NCBI GenBank assembly: GCA_964552015.1
Contig: CAZKFR010000002.1
Location: 59,008-123,007 of the forward strand
Source: Rhodocaloribacter sp964552015
Lineage (GTDB): Bacteria; Bacteroidota; Rhodothermia; Rhodothermales; ISCAR-4553
Direction of reading: 5' to 3'
DNA length: 64,000 nt
Shown in pieces: positions 19,348-27,619 of the stretch. Each line of letters opens with the position of its first letter. The first letter of the stretch is position 1. A program made the translations under genes and the position numbers. Under the pieces are notes generated by a model that saw only the letters and a list, made by a program, of their open reading frames with translations, was not told the origin of the DNA and made no database searches.

Positions 19348-19674
19348 TCAGGGTGATTCCGGGAGAGCGTCGAACGAGGCGACGTGGTCCAGGATCCGCC
19401 GGTCGGCCGTGAAGGCGTCCCCGAAGCGGCGCAGGCCCTCGGCGCGCATGGCGGCGGCGTGGTGCGTCAGGTAGGCGTCGAGGTGAGCCCGGCCGGCGAC
19501 GTGGTACTGGATCGTCCAGTGGACGCGGTCGTCGCCGGCATCCGTCCGGCGCAGCCAGGTGGCGGCCAGGAAGCCCTCGAACCCCAGCATCTGGCGGATG
19601 TGGGGCGGGAGCCAGGCGGCCAGGGCTTCGGCAGCGTCGGGGTGAACGTGCAGGTTGACCTCGTAGATCAGCAT
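19348..19674 (-). CDS. DUF4286 family protein
   Basis: Small cytoplasmic protein of 108 residues. It begins MLIYEVNLHVHPDAAEALAAW, continues with LPPHIRQML and has a beta strand WTIQYHVAGRAHLDAYL. This is the ferredoxin-like alpha/beta-barrel (dabb-like) pattern of DUF4286. No active site is known for the family. It is placed 9 bp after miaB and 30 bp before the sigma-54 activator on the same strand, so it is part of that operon; such a neighbour is common in Bacteroidota. The function is unknown. Confidence 0.85.
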   Translation of the reverse strand: MLIYEVNLHVHPDAAEALAAWLPPHIRQMLGFEGFLAATWLRRTDAGDDRVHWTIQYHVAGRAHLDAYLTHHAAAMRAEGLRRFGDAFTADRRILDHVASFDALPESP

Positions 19675-19683
19675 GGCAGGGCG

Positions 19684-21132
19684 TCAGGCGAGGGCGGCCA
19701 GGGGGGTGGTGCCCAGCGGCTCGCCAAAGAGGGTGGCGGACGTGCAGCCGGTGATGCGCACACGCACGTACTGGCCCGGCGCATAGTCCTTCCGGTCGAA
19801 GACCACCATCTTGTTCGTATCCGTCCGTCCGCAGAACTGCGTCTCACTCCGCCGGCTCGGTCCCTCGACGAGCACGACGTGCTCGCGCCCGATCTCGGCC
19901 CGGTTGTTCTCTTCGGCGATGCGGGTCTGCAGCGCGATGATCTCGTTGAGCCGCCGCTTCTTCACGTCCTCCGGCACGTCGTCCACGTACTTCCGGGCCG
20001 CGTACGTGTCGGGCCGCTCCGAGTACATGAACATGTAGGCGTGGTCGTAGCGGACGATCTCGAGCAGCGAGAGCGTATCCCGGTGTTCGTCCTCCGTCTC
20101 GCCGCAGAAGCCGGCAATGATGTCGGTCGAGAGGGAGATGCCGGGGCAGATGGAACGGGCGCGTTCGACGAGCGCCAGGTACTCCTCGCGCGTGTACGTG
20201 CGGCGCATACGACGGAGCACGTCGGTGTTGCCGTGCTGGACGGGCAGGTGGATGTAGTTGCAGACGTTGTGTCGCTCGCGGTGCACGTGCAGGAGCGCGT
20301 CGGAGCAGTCCTTGGGATGGCTGGTCGAGTACCGGATGCGCAGCTCGGGCGAGAGGCGGCTGATGCGGTAGAGCAGTTCGGGAAAGTCCACCGTCGTGCC
20401 GTCCTGCACGAACCGGTACGAGTTGACGTTCTGCCCGAGGACGGTCACCTCGCGGTAGCCCCGTTCGAGGAGCTGTTCACACTCGGCCAGGATGCTGGCG
20501 ACGGGGCGGCTGCGCTCACGGCCCCGGGTGAAGGGGACCACGCAGAAGGCGCACATGTTGTCGCACCCGCGCATGATCGAGACGAAGGCGCTGATGCCGT
20601 TGGTGTCGTAGCGTACCGGGGCGATGTCGGCATAGGTCTCCTCGCGCGAGAGCTGCACGTTGACGGCGGCCTGGCCCGTCTCGGCGGCTACGTCCAGCAG
20701 GCGGGGCAGGTCCCGGTAGGCATCCGGCCCCACGACCAGGTCGACGAGCTGTTCCTGCTCCAGCAGCTTGGCCCGCAGGCGCTCGGCCATGCACCCGAGG
20801 ACACCCAGCGTCAGGTCCGGGCGGCCTTTCCGCTTGGCGGCGCGGAAGACGTCCAGGCGCCGGCGCACCTTCTGCTCGGCGTTCTCACGGATGGCACAGG
20901 TGTTCAGCAGGACCACGTCCGCCTGGTCGGGGTCGTGCGTGAGCCCGAAGCCGTGCTCGCGCAGTACGGCCGCCACGATCTCGGAGTCCGAGACGTTCAT
21001 CTGGCAGCCGTACGTCTCGATGTACACCCGGCGTTTGCCGTCGGCTTCCTCGGCCGTGTGTTTCGGTGTGTCGAGGTCGTCGAGGATCTTCAGGTCGGAG
21101 ATCAGTTCCATGGCGAGGGCGGGCGTGGTCAT
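19684..21132 (-). CDS. miaB: tRNA-2-methylthio-N6-isopentenyladenosine synthase
   Basis: Radical-SAM enzyme (482 residues from this start) that methylthiolates i6A37 in tRNAs reading U-starting codons. The auxiliary 4Fe-4S cysteines are C43, C79 and C114, and the radical-SAM triad is C190, C194 and C197 (GCDNMCAFC). The GYREVTVLGQNVNSY and HLPVQHGNTDVLRRM motifs are typical. A C-terminal TRAM domain spans about 420-475. The longer frame allows starts at 21171 or 21213. The ATG at 21132 is preferred because it leaves a family-like leader, but ATG 21111 is also possible. It heads the DUF4286/sigma-54/lptE group. Confidence 0.94.
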   Translation of the reverse strand: MTTPALAMELISDLKILDDLDTPKHTAEEADGKRRVYIETYGCQMNVSDSEIVAAVLREHGFGLTHDPDQADVVLLNTCAIRENAEQKVRRRLDVFRAAKRKGRPDLTLGVLGCMAERLRAKLLEQEQLVDLVVGPDAYRDLPRLLDVAAETGQAAVNVQLSREETYADIAPVRYDTNGISAFVSIMRGCDNMCAFCVVPFTRGRERSRPVASILAECEQLLERGYREVTVLGQNVNSYRFVQDGTTVDFPELLYRISRLSPELRIRYSTSHPKDCSDALLHVHRERHNVCNYIHLPVQHGNTDVLRRMRRTYTREEYLALVERARSICPGISLSTDIIAGFCGETEDEHRDTLSLLEIVRYDHAYMFMYSERPDTYAARKYVDDVPEDVKKRRLNEIIALQTRIAEENNRAEIGREHVVLVEGPSRRSETQFCGRTDTNKMVVFDRKDYAPGQYVRVRITGCTSATLFGEPLGTTPLAALA

Positions 21133-21238
21133 GACGGCCCGGTCCGGCAGTCGGGTCCGGGGGATCAACATAAACGAAGGGGGGCGGCCCCGGGTTCGGC
21201 CGGAAATCGTCAAGCCCGGGCGAAGAATGGCCGCTGCG

Positions 21239-22927
21239 TCAGGAAGCCTCGGGCACGTGCGCCGCGGCCATCGAGCGGGTCCAGCGCATGACGATGGGCA
21301 GGCGCCGCCCGATGCCGAAGGCCTTGGCGCTGACGCGGAGGCCGGGCGGGGCCTGGCGCCGCTTGTACTCGTTACGGTCCACCATGGCCAGGATGCGCTG
21401 GACGAACGCCCGCTCGTAGCCGGTGGCCGCCACGATGGCGTCGAGTTCCATGCGGTCGACGATGTAGTGCCGGAGGATGGTGTCGAGGACCGGATACGGG
21501 GGGAGCGCGTCGGTGTCGAGCTGGCCCGGGCGGAGTTCGGCCGAGGGGGGCTTGGTCAGCGTGCTCTCCGGGATGATCGTGCGGCCGGCGCGCGCGTTGA
21601 TGTGGTGCGCCAGGGCATAGACCTCCGTCTTGAACACGTCCGCTAGTACGGCCAGCCCGCCGCTCATGTCCCCGTAGAGCGTGGCGTATCCGACGGCCAT
21701 CTCGCTCTTGTTGCCGGTCGAGAGGACCAGGTAGTTGAACTTGTTCGAGAGGGCCATCAGCGTGGTGCCCCGCACGCGCGCCTGGATGTTCTCCTCGGCC
21801 AGACCGGGCTCGGTGCCCCGGAAGGCGTCTTCGAGCATCTGACCGAAGGCCTCTACGGCCGGGTGGATGGGGATGACCCGGCAGGGGATGCCCAGGTTCT
21901 CCGCGAGTGCGAGCGAGTCGTCCACCGAGCCTTGCGAGGAGTAGGCCGAGGGCATCGTCACGCTGGTGACCCGTTCGGGTCCGAGGGCTGCGACGGCCAG
22001 CGCACACGTCACGGCCGAGTCGATACCGCCCGAGAGGCTGACGATGGCCTTCGCGAACGCGCCCGTCTTCTCGAAGTAGTCGCGGATGCCCAGCACGAGC
22101 GCGTCGTGCAGGTCGGCCGTCATGTCGTGGGCGAGGGAGCAGGGGCCGGGCTGCGTGCCCAGGTCCCAGTACAGCAGTGCCTCCCGGAACGACGGGGCGC
22201 ACAGCAGCCGCGTCCCGTCGGCGGCATGGACCCGGCTGTCGCCGTCGAAGATGACCTCGGTGTTGGCGCCGACCTGGTTGACGAGGACGAAGGGGACGCC
22301 GTGCTCCCGGCAGATCGCCGTCACGACGGCGTTGCGCTGGTCGTGTTTGCCGTGCGCGAACGGCGAGGCGCTCAGATTGACGAAGAGGTCGATCCCGAGG
22401 GCCGCCAGTTCGTCGATCGGGTTCTCGCGGTAGAGGTGGTAAGCTGCATAGTCCTCGTTATTCCACATGTCCTCGCAGATGTGGAGGCCGAGGCGCACGC
22501 CGCGCCACCGCACCACGTGCCGGCGCGGGGCGGGCTCGAAGTAACGGTATTCGTCGAAGATGTCGTAGGTCGGAAGCAGCGTCTTATCGACACGATCGAC
22601 GATCTGGCCGTTCTCGAGGAGCAGCGCGGCGTTGAAGAGCCGCTTGCCGATGCGGTCGGTGTTCCGGACCGGCGCCCCCACGATCAGGCCGGTGTCCGGC
22701 GGCGCTTCGCGTGCGATCCACGACACGGCCCGCGTGGTGGCTTCGATGAAGTACGTGTTCTCGAGCAGGTCCAGCGGCGGGTAGCCGGTGACGCAGAGCT
22801 CGGGGAAGACGACCAGATCCGCCCCGGCCTGCCGGGCTTGCCGGGCGGTGTCCACGATCCGGCGGCTGTTCCCTTCCAGGTCGCCGACGATCGGGTTGAT
22901 CTGGGCAAGTGCGATGCGCATGGTCAT
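21239..22927 (-). CDS. nadE: glutamine-dependent NAD+ synthetase
   Basis: Two-domain cytoplasmic enzyme (562 residues) that amidates nicotinate adenine dinucleotide to NAD+. The N-terminal nitrilase-type glutaminase has the E43-K115-C151 triad (FPELCVTGY, RVDKTLLP, LHICEDMW). The C-terminal ATP-pyrophosphatase has SGGIDS at 299-304, STGNKSEMAVGY and the TLYGDMSGG stretch. The start is either ATG 22927 or ATG 22921; both give the conserved MRIALAQ opening. A frame of some 3 kb continues upstream antisense to the hybrid kinase gene and is a GC-rich shadow. Divergent from the hybrid kinase across 255 bp. Confidence 0.96.
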   Translation of the reverse strand: MTMRIALAQINPIVGDLEGNSRRIVDTARQARQAGADLVVFPELCVTGYPPLDLLENTYFIEATTRAVSWIAREAPPDTGLIVGAPVRNTDRIGKRLFNAALLLENGQIVDRVDKTLLPTYDIFDEYRYFEPAPRRHVVRWRGVRLGLHICEDMWNNEDYAAYHLYRENPIDELAALGIDLFVNLSASPFAHGKHDQRNAVVTAICREHGVPFVLVNQVGANTEVIFDGDSRVHAADGTRLLCAPSFREALLYWDLGTQPGPCSLAHDMTADLHDALVLGIRDYFEKTGAFAKAIVSLSGGIDSAVTCALAVAALGPERVTSVTMPSAYSSQGSVDDSLALAENLGIPCRVIPIHPAVEAFGQMLEDAFRGTEPGLAEENIQARVRGTTLMALSNKFNYLVLSTGNKSEMAVGYATLYGDMSGGLAVLADVFKTEVYALAHHINARAGRTIIPESTLTKPPSAELRPGQLDTDALPPYPVLDTILRHYIVDRMELDAIVAATGYERAFVQRILAMVDRNEYKRRQAPPGLRVSAKAFGIGRRLPIVMRWTRSMAAAHVPEAS

Positions 22928-23100
22928 TCTCGCGAAAGGGCCGAAGAACGGAAAGCACAGGCCAGCCCGCCATAGGTTCCTCGAACGCATTTTTTTCCAC
23001 CCACGCGGAAAAAGATACGCCGCGCATCGGGGGTCCGGCCCGGGCGAGGCCCCGGATAGGGGTCCGGTTGCCGGTTTCGGGCCGGTAGGACCCGGGTGAA

Positions 23101-23153
23101 GGCTCCGGGGGGACGAATGGGCCTGCGTTTTGCCGGCCCGGTCCCCCGGAGCC
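23101..23153 (+). promoter_or_regulatory. large leader hairpin upstream of the hybrid kinase
   Basis: A 13-bp stem (GGCTCCGGGGG(G)AC with GTCCCCCGGAGCC, one bulged G) encloses a 26-base apical part that contains a second GGGCC/GGCCC pairing. It ends 29 bases before the ATG at 23183, just before AAAAAATGGAGG. It might be an upstream terminator, an attenuator or a 5' stabiliser. Only the pairing is seen; the role is inferred. Confidence 0.4.
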
Positions 23154-23167
23154 CTGCGTGAAAAAAT

Positions 23168-23172
23168 GGAGG
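23168..23172 (+). promoter_or_regulatory. ribosome binding site of the hybrid kinase gene
   Basis: GGAGG ten bases before the ATG at 23183, between an A6 run and a CTTTTTC run. It supports that start over the in-frame ATG at 23195. Confidence 0.55.
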
Positions 23173-23182
23173 CATCTTTTTC

Positions 23183-26100
23183 ATGGGCAAACGTATGCGA
23201 CGGTCGGTCCGGGGCGTGGCCGGGATGGCCCTGCTGTGCCTGTGGGGCCTCCTGGCTACCGCACGCGGGCAGGGACTCGACCCCGACCTGGCCGTCACCC
23301 AGTACACGCACGACATCTGGACGACCGACGACGGCCTGCCGCAGAACTCCGTCAACGCCATCCTGCAGACGCGTGACGGCTACCTCTGGATGGGGACCTA
23401 CGAGGGACTGGTCTGTTTCGACGGGATCGAGTTCATCGTCTTCGATAAACGCAACACGCCGGAGATCCGGGACAACGTCTTCTATGCCCTCTATGAGAGC
23501 CGGGACGGCACCCTGTGGGCCGGCACCCAGGCCGGCGGGCTGATCGCCTATCGGGACGGGGCCTTCACCACGTACACCATCGAAGACGGCCTCGGCAACG
23601 ATTTCATCACCTCCCTGGCCGAGGACCTCGACGGCAACCTCTGGATCGGGTTGCAGGGCGGTGGTCTTTCGCGTTACCGGGACGGGGTGTTCACCACCTA
23701 CACGACCGCCGATGGCCTCGTCCCGAACACAATCATGGAACTGCTCGTCGACCGGAATGGCGTGCTCTGGATGGGCACCAATGGGGGCGGGCTCGTGCGT
23801 TATGATGGCGGGCAGTTTACGGTCTACACGGCCGGAGACGGGCTGGGAAGCGACGTCGTGCGGGGCCTCTGGGAGGATGAGGACGGAACGCTCTGGATCG
23901 GAACAAGGGGCGGGTACGGGCTCGTCCGGTTCGACGGCCACACCTTCACACCGCTCGCGGGGATGCCGTTCCAGCATGTCAATGCGATCTATGCGGATCG
24001 GCACGGCACGCTCTGGATCGGCACGGATGGGGGCGGTCTGATGCGGTATCGGGCGGGCCGCTTCGATACGATCACCCTCTCGGGGGAAGTGGCCGGCGAG
24101 GTGGTCTGGGACATCTACGAGGATCGGGAAGGCAGCCTCTGGGTGGGCACGTTCGGCGGCGGGCTGCACCGCTTCAAGAACAGCCGTTTCCTGGTTTACG
24201 GTATGCCCGAAGGCCTCTCCTTCAACGCCGTACGCGCTGTCATCGAAGGGCGAGACGGCAGCCTCTGGGTCGGGTCGATGGCCGGCTTGAACCGCATCCG
24301 GGACGGGCGCATTCAGGTTTTTTCGCAACAGGATGGGCTCTCGAACAATGCGGTCTGGGCGCTCTGGGAGGGGCGAGATGGCAGCCTCTGGGTCGGCACC
24401 CGCCGGGGCGGGCTCAACCGGTACCGGGATGGCCGCTTCGAGGTATACACCACCGCGGACGGGCTGGGTAATGATTTTGTTCGGACGGTGTTCGAGGACG
24501 CGCACGGGAACCTGTGGGTAGGCACGGACGGTGGCGGGTTGCAACGCTTCGAAAACGGGCGGTTCGTCGAGACGTACACGACGGCCAACGGCCTCGCAAG
24601 CAACGTCGTCTGGGTGCTGCGCGATGCACCGGACGGCGGCCTCTGGGTAGGGACCCGGGGCGGCGGCCTGAGTTATTTCCGGGACGGACGGTTCACGACC
24701 TACCGCGCCACCGACGGCCTGGCCGATGATTTCGTGACGACCCTCCATCAGGATGCAGACGGCGCGCTGTGGATCGGCAGTTACGGTCACGGCCTCACGC
24801 GCTTCAAAGACGGTCGATTCTCCGTGATCACCTCGGCGCAGGGGCTCTTCGACGATGTGATCCACGTGATCCTGGAGGACGATCAGGGCCGCCTCTGGAT
24901 GAGCAGCAACCGGGGCGTTTACTATGTGGAGAAACGCGAGCTCGAGGCCTTTTTCGAAGGGCGGCGGGACGCGGTCACCTCCACGGTCTTCGGGAAGGAA
25001 GACGGGCTGCGGAGTGAGGAAGGCAACAGCGCTTCGCCCGCCGGATGGCGAGCACGAGACGGACGCCTCTGGTTTGCCACCATGAAGGGGGTGGCCGGTA
25101 TCCGGCCGGGTCGGTTCCAGACCAACCCGTATGCGCCGCCGGTCCTCATCGGATCGGTACGCATCGACAACCGGGAGGAGAAGGTGAGGTCGCGGATCGT
25201 GATTCCACCCGGGGCACGGCATCTGGAGATCCGGTACACGGCGTTGAGCTTGCTCTTTCCGAGCAAAGTGCGTTTCCGGTACCGGCTCGATCCCTACGAC
25301 CGGGACTGGATCGAGGCCGGCGGGCGGCGTGTCGCCTACTATACGAGCGTGCCGCCGGGGACGTATCGTTTTCGCGTCATTGCGGCCAACGAGGACGGCG
25401 TGTGGAACGAGGAAGGCGCTACGCTCATCGTTCGGATGGAGCCCTTCTTCTACCAGCAGCCCTGGTTCCCGCCGCTGCTCGTGCTGATGTTCCTGGCGGG
25501 GGTCTACGGCGTGGTGCGTTACCGGATGATGCGGTACCGGCAGCGGGAGGCCGAACTGGCAGAGGCCGTCCAGGCCCGCACCGAGCAGCTCCAGCAAACG
25601 GTGCACGCGCTCGATGAGGCCCGTCAACGGGCCGAAGAGGCGGCCCGGGCCAAAAGCGAGTTCCTGGCCAACATGAGCCATGAGATCCGCACGCCCATGA
25701 ACGGCGTCATCGGCATGACCAGCCTGCTCCTCGACACCGACCTCTCGGACGAACAGCGTGATTTCGTCGAGACGATCCGGAGCAGCGGCGAGAGCCTGCT
25801 CACGCTCATCAACGAGATCCTGGATTTCTCGAAGATCGAGGCCGGGCAGATCGAACTGGAGCACCATCCGTTCAACCTGGTTTCCTGCCTGGAGTCCGCG
25901 CTGGAGGTGGTGGCCGTCAGGGCCTGCCACAAGGGGCTGGAGCTGGTGCTCGACGTGGCACCCGACGTGCCGGCTACGATCGTGGGGGATGCCACGCGGC
26001 TGCGGCAGATCGTCGTGAACCTGCTGGGGAATGCCGTCAAGTTCACCGAAGCCGGCGAGGTGGCGCTGGCGGTCCGGCGGGGTGATGGAGAGGACCTCCT

Positions 26101-27199
26101 GCACGTGTCCGTCCGGGACACCGGCATCGGCATCCCGGCCGACCGGATGGACCGGCTCTTTCAGGCCTTCTCGCAGGTCGATGCGTCGACGACCCGCCGG
26201 TACGGGGGGACGGGCCTGGGGCTGGCCATCTGCCGGCGGCTATGCGAGAAGATGGGGGGGCGCATCTGGGTCGAGAGCGAGGTGGGCGTCGGCTCGACGT
26301 TTCATTTCACGTTCCGGGCCGGGCAGGTACCGGCGCCGGAGGTGGAGCCCCGTGCCCAGTTCCGGCAGAAGCGGGTGTTGCTCGTACAGCCGTGCGCGTC
26401 GGCACGCCGGGTGACGGCTGAGGTGCTGGGAGGCTGGGGTATCCCCGTGACGGCCGTGGCCGAGGGGCGGGACGCGCTTCGCCTCGTGGCCGAGCAGCCG
26501 CCCTTCGACCTGATGGTGGTCGATTCGAGCCTTGGCGATCTCGATCCCCGGTCGTTCCTGCGTGTCGTGCGGGCGCATCCGAAGGGGAGCCGTCTGCCCG
26601 TGGTGCTCCTGAACGACGTGTGCCGGCGCCTCAACGTGACCGAGATCGGCGGGGTGCAGCGCGTCAACAAGCCGGTGCGGCGGAGCGAACTGTACGATGC
26701 GCTCGCCACGGCCTTTTCGGCCGGGGAGACGGGGGCGTCACGTCCCGCGCGTCGCTCGGCGTTCGATGCCGAACTGGGCAAACGGCTGCCGCTACGCATC
26801 CTGCTCGCCGAGGACAATGCCGTCAACCAGCGTGTGGCGCTCCGCCTGCTCGAACGCCTGGGGTACCGCGCCGATGTGGCGGCCAACGGCCTGGAGGTGC
26901 TCGAGGCGGTTCGTAAGGTGCCCTACGATGTTATCCTGATGGACGTGCAGATGCCGGAGATGAACGGTCTGGAGGCCACGCGGCGGCTGCGGGAGGAACA
27001 GGCGGGGCGGCCCGGCCCCCGCATCATCGCGCTGACGGCCAACGCCATGGAGGAGGACCGTCAGCGCTGCCTCGAGGCCGGCATGGACGACTATCTCGCC
27101 AAGCCCATCCAGGTGGCCGCGCTGGTCGCGGCGCTCGAGCGGTGTAAGCCCGTCCATAATGCCCCGCCCGCGCGCGGTGAGGGCTGGGGCGTTGCGTGA
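23183..27199 (+). CDS. hybrid two-component sensor kinase with Reg_prop propeller
   Basis: Inner-membrane one-protein signalling system of 1338 residues. Signal peptide 1-29; periplasmic Reg_prop beta-propeller repeats about 40-600, visible as repeated DGxLWxGTxGGGL units; Y_Y_Y domain about 690-750; a membrane helix about 760-780; a coiled coil; HisKA with phospho-accepting H833 (SHEIRTPMNG); HATPase_c about 935-1050 (DTGIGIP, GGTGLGLAI). Two receiver-like domains follow. The first (about 1062-1180) lacks the acidic pair (VLLVQP) but keeps D1114 and a lysine. The second (about 1205-1325) is complete with E1210-D1211 and D1254. It lacks the AraC DNA-binding domain of classic polysaccharide-sensing HTCS proteins, so output needs another protein. 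The ligand is unknown; carbohydrate sensing is the family precedent. Confidence 0.93.
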   Translation: MGKRMRRSVRGVAGMALLCLWGLLATARGQGLDPDLAVTQYTHDIWTTDDGLPQNSVNAILQTRDGYLWMGTYEGLVCFDGIEFIVFDKRNTPEIRDNVFYALYESRDGTLWAGTQAGGLIAYRDGAFTTYTIEDGLGNDFITSLAEDLDGNLWIGLQGGGLSRYRDGVFTTYTTADGLVPNTIMELLVDRNGVLWMGTNGGGLVRYDGGQFTVYTAGDGLGSDVVRGLWEDEDGTLWIGTRGGYGLVRFDGHTFTPLAGMPFQHVNAIYADRHGTLWIGTDGGGLMRYRAGRFDTITLSGEVAGEVVWDIYEDREGSLWVGTFGGGLHRFKNSRFLVYGMPEGLSFNAVRAVIEGRDGSLWVGSMAGLNRIRDGRIQVFSQQDGLSNNAVWALWEGRDGSLWVGTRRGGLNRYRDGRFEVYTTADGLGNDFVRTVFEDAHGNLWVGTDGGGLQRFENGRFVETYTTANGLASNVVWVLRDAPDGGLWVGTRGGGLSYFRDGRFTTYRATDGLADDFVTTLHQDADGALWIGSYGHGLTRFKDGRFSVITSAQGLFDDVIHVILEDDQGRLWMSSNRGVYYVEKRELEAFFEGRRDAVTSTVFGKEDGLRSEEGNSASPAGWRARDGRLWFATMKGVAGIRPGRFQTNPYAPPVLIGSVRIDNREEKVRSRIVIPPGARHLEIRYTALSLLFPSKVRFRYRLDPYDRDWIEAGGRRVAYYTSVPPGTYRFRVIAANEDGVWNEEGATLIVRMEPFFYQQPWFPPLLVLMFLAGVYGVVRYRMMRYRQREAELAEAVQARTEQLQQTVHALDEARQRAEEAARAKSEFLANMSHEIRTPMNGVIGMTSLLLDTDLSDEQRDFVETIRSSGESLLTLINEILDFSKIEAGQIELEHHPFNLVSCLESALEVVAVRACHKGLELVLDVAPDVPATIVGDATRLRQIVVNLLGNAVKFTEAGEVALAVRRGDGEDLLHVSVRDTGIGIPADRMDRLFQAFSQVDASTTRRYGGTGLGLAICRRLCEKMGGRIWVESEVGVGSTFHFTFRAGQVPAPEVEPRAQFRQKRVLLVQPCASARRVTAEVLGGWGIPVTAVAEGRDALRLVAEQPPFDLMVVDSSLGDLDPRSFLRVVRAHPKGSRLPVVLLNDVCRRLNVTEIGGVQRVNKPVRRSELYDALATAFSAGETGASRPARRSAFDAELGKRLPLRILLAEDNAVNQRVALRLLERLGYRADVAANGLEVLEAVRKVPYDVILMDVQMPEMNGLEATRRLREEQAGRPGPRIIALTANAMEEDRQRCLEAGMDDYLAKPIQVAALVAALERCKPVHNAPPARGEGWGVA

Positions 27200-27214
27200 G
27201 GTGTCGGCGCCTCA

Positions 27215-27601
27215 TCACCGCCGGTCGGGAAGCACGTCGACACGGACGACGAGGGTCTCGGGCGGAGCCGCAGGCCGTTCGGCGGCGAAGCGCCAGTGGT
27301 ACGTACCCGCATCCGCGGGGAAGGTGCGCCAGAGGAACGACCGGCCTTCGAGCCGGCTCATGGCCGGGACGTGCAGGGCGGCATAGCGGATGACCGGATG
27401 CCCGCCGAGGCTGTCCGGCAGAGCCAGGATGAGGGGGCGGCCGGCGCGGACACGCGATGCGAGCGTGTCCGGGGGCATCGTCGGTTCCGCAAGAACCGGG
27501 GCGTGGATGGGGGCGTACGGGAGCAGGGCGGGAGTGCCTCTTCCGGAGCGACCCGGCAGGGGGAGCAGCATCCCGGTCAACAGGAGGGCCAACCAACGCA
27601 T
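27215..27601 (-). CDS. small exported protein, unknown
   Basis: Protein of 128 residues with a signal peptide (MRWLALLLTGMLLPLPGRS). The mature part is a beta-rich single module: SRLEGRSFLWRTFPADAGTYHWRF reads like an Ig- or Fn3-type strand pattern (split here as FLWRTFPADAG and YHWRFAAE), ending VVRVDVLPDRR. No cysteines and no catalytic motif are seen. The start may also be the Met 15 bp upstream. It is divergent from the Omp85 gene with only about 20 bp between start codons, so the two share one promoter region and may be functionally linked. It ends 15 bp from the kinase stop, tail to tail. Confidence 0.65.
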   Translation of the reverse strand: MRWLALLLTGMLLPLPGRSGRGTPALLPYAPIHAPVLAEPTMPPDTLASRVRAGRPLILALPDSLGGHPVIRYAALHVPAMSRLEGRSFLWRTFPADAGTYHWRFAAERPAAPPETLVVRVDVLPDRR

Positions 27602-27619
27602 TGTTTGTGCTCGCATCCG

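Noticed and set aside
23280..25000. Apparent repetitive DNA in the hybrid kinase gene
   Set aside because: The repeats are diverged coding repeats of the Reg_prop propeller (DGxLWxGT units), not a DNA repeat array or CRISPR.
22928..26104. Very long minus-strand open frame continuous with nadE
   Set aside because: It lies antisense to the hybrid kinase gene, has histidine- and proline-rich low-complexity translation with no family features, and the NadE protein is complete without it. High GC produces long stop-free antisense frames.
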